From contig JNWL01000063.1 of NCBI GenBank assembly GCA_000716465.1, positions 1 through 27,113 on the forward strand: a stretch of 27,113 nt of DNA, in the 5' to 3' direction. Source of the DNA: Streptomyces bikiniensis. Its GTDB lineage: Bacteria; Actinomycetota; Actinomycetes; Streptomycetales; Streptomycetaceae. This document shows, piece after piece, positions 23,696-27,113 of the stretch (position 1 is its first letter; each line of letters begins with the position of its first letter). Made by a program: the position numbers and the translations under genes. The notes below the pieces were generated by a model that was not told where the DNA came from, did no database searches, and saw nothing but the letters and a program-made list of their open reading frames with translations.

Positions 23696-23724
23696 TCGAC
23701 AGCGCCGCACACGCCTGGCAGTCT
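23696..23724 (+). promoter_or_regulatory. Possible leaderless promoter of the methyltransferase
   Basis: TCGACA (23696-23701), a 17-base spacer and CAGTCT (23719-23724) would start transcription at or within a few bases of the GTG at 23733. That gene has no Shine-Dalgarno sequence, which fits a leaderless mRNA, common in actinomycetes. Confidence 0.35.
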
Positions 23725-23732
23725 GACGCCCC

Positions 23733-24473
23733 GTGACGAGCAGCGAACCGTGGACCCGTGAGACCGCCGACCGCTACGACGCCGAGGACGCCGAGATGTT
23801 CTCGGCCGCCGTCCTCGGGCCGACCCTCGACTTCCTCGCCGAGCTCGCCGGAGACGGCCGGGCCCTGGAGTTCGCCATCGGGACCGGGCGGGTGGGGGTT
23901 CCGCTCCGGGAGCGCGGCGTGCCGGTGGTGGGCATCGAACTGTCCGAGCACATGGCGGCGGTCCTGCGCCGCAAGGTGGACGAGGAGACGCTCCCGGTGG
24001 CCTTGGGGGACATGGCCACCACCGTCGTCCCCGGCACGTTCTCCCTGGTGTACCTCGTCTACAACACGATCTCGAACCTGCTCACCCAGGACGAGCAGGT
24101 CGAGTGCTTCCGCAACGCCGCGCGACACCTGGCGCCCGGCGGCCGGTTCGTCGTCGAACTGGGCGTGCCGCCCCTGCGGTTCCTGCCGCCGGGACAGATC
24201 GCGGTGCCGTTCGACGTCTCCGAGCGGCACCTCGGCTTCGACACCTTCGACCTGGTCGAGCAGCTCCTCGTCTCGCACCACCTCACCCGCGACGGCGACG
24301 ACGGCCGCTACCGCCGCGGCAGCTCCCGGCACCGGTACGCCTGGCCCGCGGAGCTGGACCTGATGGCGCGGATCGCCGGACTGGAGCCGGAACGCCGCGT
24401 CGCGGACTGGAACGGCGCGCCGTTCACCCAGGACTCCACGAAACACGTCTCCGTCTGGCGCAAGCCGGCCTGA
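23733..24473 (+). CDS. Class I SAM-dependent methyltransferase
   Basis: The 246-residue protein has a Rossmann methyltransferase domain over about residues 38-165. Motif I is ALEFAIGTGRVGVPL (44-58), the acidic residue after strand 2 is E69 (VVGIELSEHM), motif II/III surrounds ALGDMATTV, and APGGRFVVELGVPP is the post-III strand typical of the family. It lacks the lipid-, RNA- or protein-specific signatures I know, so the substrate is open; small molecules are the usual targets of this Methyltransf_25-like group. GTG at 23733 is used because the family-like start TRETADRYDAEDAEMFSA follows at once. No ribosome site is seen, so the mRNA may be leaderless. It is single and converges on the phosphodiesterase gene; a 5-bp hairpin (24465-24479) spans its stop. 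Confidence 0.85.
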   Translation: MTSSEPWTRETADRYDAEDAEMFSAAVLGPTLDFLAELAGDGRALEFAIGTGRVGVPLRERGVPVVGIELSEHMAAVLRRKVDEETLPVALGDMATTVVPGTFSLVYLVYNTISNLLTQDEQVECFRNAARHLAPGGRFVVELGVPPLRFLPPGQIAVPFDVSERHLGFDTFDLVEQLLVSHHLTRDGDDGRYRRGSSRHRYAWPAELDLMARIAGLEPERRVADWNGAPFTQDSTKHVSVWRKPA

Positions 24474-24614
24474 AGCCGGGCCCGCGCCCGCACGTGGCAA
24501 CGGGCGACTCGCCTCTCAGGAAGTACGGGGCGTCCGCGCCGACTCGGTCTTCGACGACACCGTCGGCACGGCGCACGCCTCTCCGCTTCCGAGCGGACAG
24601 GCCAGCCAGGGCGA

Positions 24615-26132
24615 TCAGAGGGTGAGGCCCACCTGGTCGATCGTCCAGAAGGCGCTGTTGGTGCCGGTGTAGTGGAAGTGCAGCCGGGCGGTGGTGACGC
24701 CGGGGGGAACGTCGACCGCCAGCCTCTCGTGGGCGTTGTGGTCCGCGCGGTAGGAGCGCAGCAGCTGCCGGGGGCCGCCGTCGAAGGAGATGTGCACGTC
24801 TCCGGTCTGCGGGCCGTCCACCTTGTAAGTGGTGGCGTAGGAGACGGTCGCGAGCGCTCCGCCGCTCACGGCGAAGGCCGGGCTGGTGAGCGTGGAGTCG
24901 AACGGGCCGGCGCCGTGGGTCTTGTCGTCCCACTCGTCGGAGTCGGCGACGGCGAAGACGTCGCGCGCCCGGACGTTGGTCTCGCGCCCCTGCCCCAGGT
25001 CCGTGTTGCTCCAGAACTCGTCGGTGGCGAAGGACCAGCCCCTCCACTCGGTGACGCCGCCGGCGGGCATGGCGGAGTTGTCGATGGTCCAGCCGCTGGG
25101 CGAAGTGGCCGTCCAGCCCTTGAGGGTGGAGGGCAGGGCGAGTTCGTCGACACGGGTGTTCAGGGCCGGACGCAGCGCGTCGAAATCGTCGGGCGCCAGG
25201 GCGCCGATCGCCGTGCCGTCGAGCTGCCACGCCGGGTCCGCGGCGACCCCGAAGTGGCGGAGGACGGTCGGAGCGACGTCGGTGACCTTCACGTCGTGGC
25301 GGACCGAACCGGGCGCGAAACCGGTGCCCTTGGCGATGACGAAGGTCTGCCGCTCACTGGGGCTGTTGCCGCCGTGTCCGCCGTTCGGCAGGTGACCGTG
25401 GTCTGCGGTGACGACGATCTGCCAGTTCTCTTCGGCGTACGCGGCGCGGGCGGTGACGGCGTCGAGGATCCGGCCGATCCGGGTGTCGGCCCTGTTGAGG
25501 GCGTCCAGGTAGGCCCGGTGACCGGTGCCGTAGTAGTGACCGGCGCCGTCGACCTCGTCGAGGTGGACGAAGGCGGCTTCCACGTCGGTGGCCCCCAGCC
25601 GGGCGACGGCGGTGGCCGTGGTGTCGTCGTCGCTGACGCCGCCGAGGCGGGTGTCGACGGCCGGCCCGAAGACGGTGTCTCGAATCGGCGCCCAGGTTCC
25701 GACGACCAGGGTGTCGAGGGTGGGGTCGGCGTTCTCCAGACGGGTGGCGTAGTCCGGGTAGAGGTCGGGACGGGCGCCGTTGAAGCTGTTGTCGACGACT
25801 TTGTGCTTGTCGGGCCAGGCTCCGGTCGCGAGGGACGACCAGCCGGGGCCGGAGGACGTGGGGGCCATCGGGTTCGCGTAGAGGTTGCCGGTGGCGGTCA
25901 TGCCGTCGGCCATGAGGCTCTTGACCCTCGGCATCTCCGCCTTGGCGAACGAGGCGAAGGTCGCACCGTCGATGCCGATCACCAGCGACTTGGGACGCTT
26001 CACGATACCGGGGGCGCCGGAGGACGACGGCTCCTCGCCGCGGGCGGCGGCGTTCGTGGAGGCGGCAAGCGACAGCACCGCTGCCGCGAGGGTGCCGGCG
26101 AGGGCGGCACGCAGGGGACGGGACAGCTGCAC
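24615..26132 (-). CDS. Secreted type I phosphodiesterase / nucleotide pyrophosphatase-family enzyme
   Basis: The 505-residue protein has a signal peptide (residues 1-30, cleavage after NAAA) and an alkaline-phosphatase-superfamily catalytic domain over about 48-335. Metal ligands appear as D55 (VIGIDGATF), D195 and H199 (DEVDGAGHYYG), D244 and H245 (VVTADHGHLP) and H253. The nucleophile is probably S94 in TSSGPGWSSLATG, where NPP enzymes have Thr. Residues about 345-505 form a beta-sandwich like extracellular binding modules (FWSNTDLGQGRE, then TSPAFAVSGGALA and HFHYTGTNSAFWTIDQV). The substrate could be a phosphodiester, nucleotide or glycerophosphoryl polymer. GTG at 26132 follows GAGGAG. 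A PHO-box-like repeat upstream suggests phosphate-starvation control. It lies alone between a methyltransferase and a galactanase gene. Confidence 0.85.
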   Translation of the reverse strand: MQLSRPLRAALAGTLAAAVLSLAASTNAAARGEEPSSSGAPGIVKRPKSLVIGIDGATFASFAKAEMPRVKSLMADGMTATGNLYANPMAPTSSGPGWSSLATGAWPDKHKVVDNSFNGARPDLYPDYATRLENADPTLDTLVVGTWAPIRDTVFGPAVDTRLGGVSDDDTTATAVARLGATDVEAAFVHLDEVDGAGHYYGTGHRAYLDALNRADTRIGRILDAVTARAAYAEENWQIVVTADHGHLPNGGHGGNSPSERQTFVIAKGTGFAPGSVRHDVKVTDVAPTVLRHFGVAADPAWQLDGTAIGALAPDDFDALRPALNTRVDELALPSTLKGWTATSPSGWTIDNSAMPAGGVTEWRGWSFATDEFWSNTDLGQGRETNVRARDVFAVADSDEWDDKTHGAGPFDSTLTSPAFAVSGGALATVSYATTYKVDGPQTGDVHISFDGGPRQLLRSYRADHNAHERLAVDVPPGVTTARLHFHYTGTNSAFWTIDQVGLTL

Positions 26133-26232
26133 GAGGTCTCCTCGGAGGACGTGTGGGAGTGCACGGCCGTCACGGCCAGGCGTCTGCGATCCTCCCCTCG
26201 CCCATTAATCAACAGACATCAACATCACCCAT

Positions 26233-26254
26233 CAGAAATGAACGGACCGTGAAG
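26233..26254 (-). promoter_or_regulatory. Candidate PHO box upstream of the phosphodiesterase
   Basis: Two adjacent 11-base units on the minus strand, CTTCACGGTCC and GTTCATTTCTG, match the (G/T)TCA core and 11-base spacing of Streptomyces PhoP direct repeats. The second unit fits well, the first only in its front half. The site is about 100 bases from the GTG start, in a locally AT-rich stretch. Confidence 0.45.
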
Positions 26255-26314
26255 TTCGGTTCAGACCTGTTGTCTCGGTGTGACATGCGAGGAGACCTGT
26301 CTTGCGGGCCGGAA

Positions 26315-26359
26315 CGCTCGGGTGCCCCTCCACCGCGGGGATGGAGGGGCACCCGAGCG
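26315..26359. terminator. 18-bp hairpin after the galactanase gene
   Basis: A perfect 18-bp stem (26315-26332 with 26342-26359; loop of 9) lies 11 bases past the minus-strand stop at 26370. It terminates the galactanase transcript and insulates the phosphodiesterase promoter. Confidence 0.92.
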
Positions 26360-26369
26360 AGCGCCACCG

Positions 26370-27113
26370 TCAGACGGTGGCCCGGTCCCACTGCTGGTTC
26401 TGACCGTCGTTGCAGGTCCACTGGTCGAGCGCCGCGCCGTCCGCGTACGAGTACTCCGAGACGTCCAGGCACTTGCCGCTGTGCCGGGCGACGAGCCGGC
26501 TGAAGCCGGCGTCACCGGACGGCTCGATCTTCCAGTGCTGGGACTTCAGGGAGCCACAGGTCTTCTGGACGACCGCCGCGCCGTCGTCGGCGGACGCGCC
26601 TTCCACCTCGAGGCACTTGCCGCTGTTACGGGCCATGATCTGGACGTAGCCGCTGGTGCCCACGTTCTTGAACCAGTACTGCTGGTTGATGTCGCCGCCA
26701 CAGCCCCACTGGACGATCCGGGCGCCGTCGGCGGAGTCGAAGTTCGCGACGTCGGCGCACTTGCCGCTGCTGCGGACCGAGAGGGTCTCCCAGACCGCGT
26801 TCATGCCGCTCACCTTGCCGGCCGCCGCGTCGATCGTGAGCCGGGGCGAGTAGTCCATGGTCATGGTCGTCTTGGTGGGGAACTTCAGGGGGAGCCAGAC
26901 ATACTGGGAGTCGTTGACCGTGCCGCCCATCGAGTTGCCCCAGCGGTCGCCCATGTAGAGGTACGAGGTGCCGGACGTGCCCTGGACCGGCAGGACGTAC
27001 GCCGTCTGCGAGCGGTAGGTGGTCGAGTTGCCGATGTCCTTGAGGCCGCTCCAGGTGCCGGTGACGCTGGTCGCCGTGGCGTACTTCTGCTGGTTGGGGG
27101 CCCAGCCCGTGGC
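26370..27113 (-). CDS. GH43-type exo-beta-1,3-galactanase, C-terminal part with CBM13 (partial)
   Basis: The gene enters from the right edge; 247 residues are visible. The first part (ATGWAPNQQKYATATSVTGT, then STTYRSQTAYVLPVQG and TSYLYMGDRWGNSMGGTVND) matches the last blades of GH43 subfamily 24 beta-propellers, which act as exo-beta-1,3-galactanases on arabinogalactan. The catalytic residues lie upstream, outside the window. Residues from about 103 to the end form a CBM13 (ricin-B type) with three cysteine and Q-x-W repeats (GGDINQQYW, CGSLKSQHW, CNDGQNQQW). This GH43-CBM13 layout is known in Streptomyces galactanases. The protein is presumably secreted. The real start is outside the window; the internal ATG at 26954 is not the start, because the conserved frame continues upstream. 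Confidence 0.85.
   Translation of the reverse strand, partial: ATGWAPNQQKYATATSVTGTWSGLKDIGNSTTYRSQTAYVLPVQGTSGTSYLYMGDRWGNSMGGTVNDSQYVWLPLKFPTKTTMTMDYSPRLTIDAAAGKVSGMNAVWETLSVRSSGKCADVANFDSADGARIVQWGCGGDINQQYWFKNVGTSGYVQIMARNSGKCLEVEGASADDGAAVVQKTCGSLKSQHWKIEPSGDAGFSRLVARHSGKCLDVSEYSYADGAALDQWTCNDGQNQQWDRATV

Overview
The window is chromosomal DNA from a high-GC actinomycete, most likely Streptomyces. The evidence is very high GC with G/C-ending codons, frequent GTG starts, secreted CBM13-bearing glycanases, a partner-switching STAS/ATPase gene pair and a TAGGAT-type promoter. I saw no rRNA, tRNA, CRISPR array or transposase gene. Species cannot be assigned from this sequence alone. Layout: (1) 1-2108 is housekeeping and small genes: a STAS anti-sigma antagonist overlapping the start of an ATPase-type partner that runs off the left edge, a nicotinamidase, a small membrane protein and a 55-aa hypothetical. 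(2) 2296-12030 looks like a compact, non-canonical natural-product locus. A flavin monooxygenase faces a minus-strand operon encoding a seryl-tRNA-synthetase-like amino acid:carrier-protein ligase, a 76-aa carrier protein and an Sfp-type phosphopantetheinyl transferase. From the same control region a plus-strand operon encodes a PhyH-type Fe/2-oxoglutarate oxygenase, a DUF6271-like GT-A-like protein, a free-standing condensation-domain protein and an MFS exporter. (3) 12147-18109 holds a hypothetical protein, then an Hsp90-family ATPase whose stop codon abuts the start of a 995-aa TPR-like protein. (4) 18262-19548 is a secreted GH16 beta-glucanase with CBM13. (5) 19758-23299 is a peroxide-defence block: thiol peroxidase Tpx, a Fur/PerR-family repressor and divergent catalase-peroxidase KatG. 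(6) 23300-27113 holds a gene remnant between two hairpins, a SAM methyltransferase, a secreted type I phosphodiesterase-family enzyme with a candidate PHO box, and the C-terminal end of a GH43-type galactanase with CBM13. How the main locus may work (inference): the ligase would activate a small amino acid and load it on the carrier protein, which the neighbouring transferase has pantetheinylated. The condensation protein would pass the aminoacyl group to an acceptor amine or alcohol. The oxygenases and the GT-A-like protein would tailor the product, and the MFS protein would export it. Both operons read outward from 6223-6327, where two near-identical GTCTA(G/A)ACCAA elements overlap the predicted -10 boxes. 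This suggests one GntR/HutC-type regulator controls both, but no such regulator is encoded here. Tandem minisatellites (57 bp x2, 16 bp x8, 25 bp x3) sit at gene ends, and a 15-bp x4 array sits inside the exporter N-terminus.
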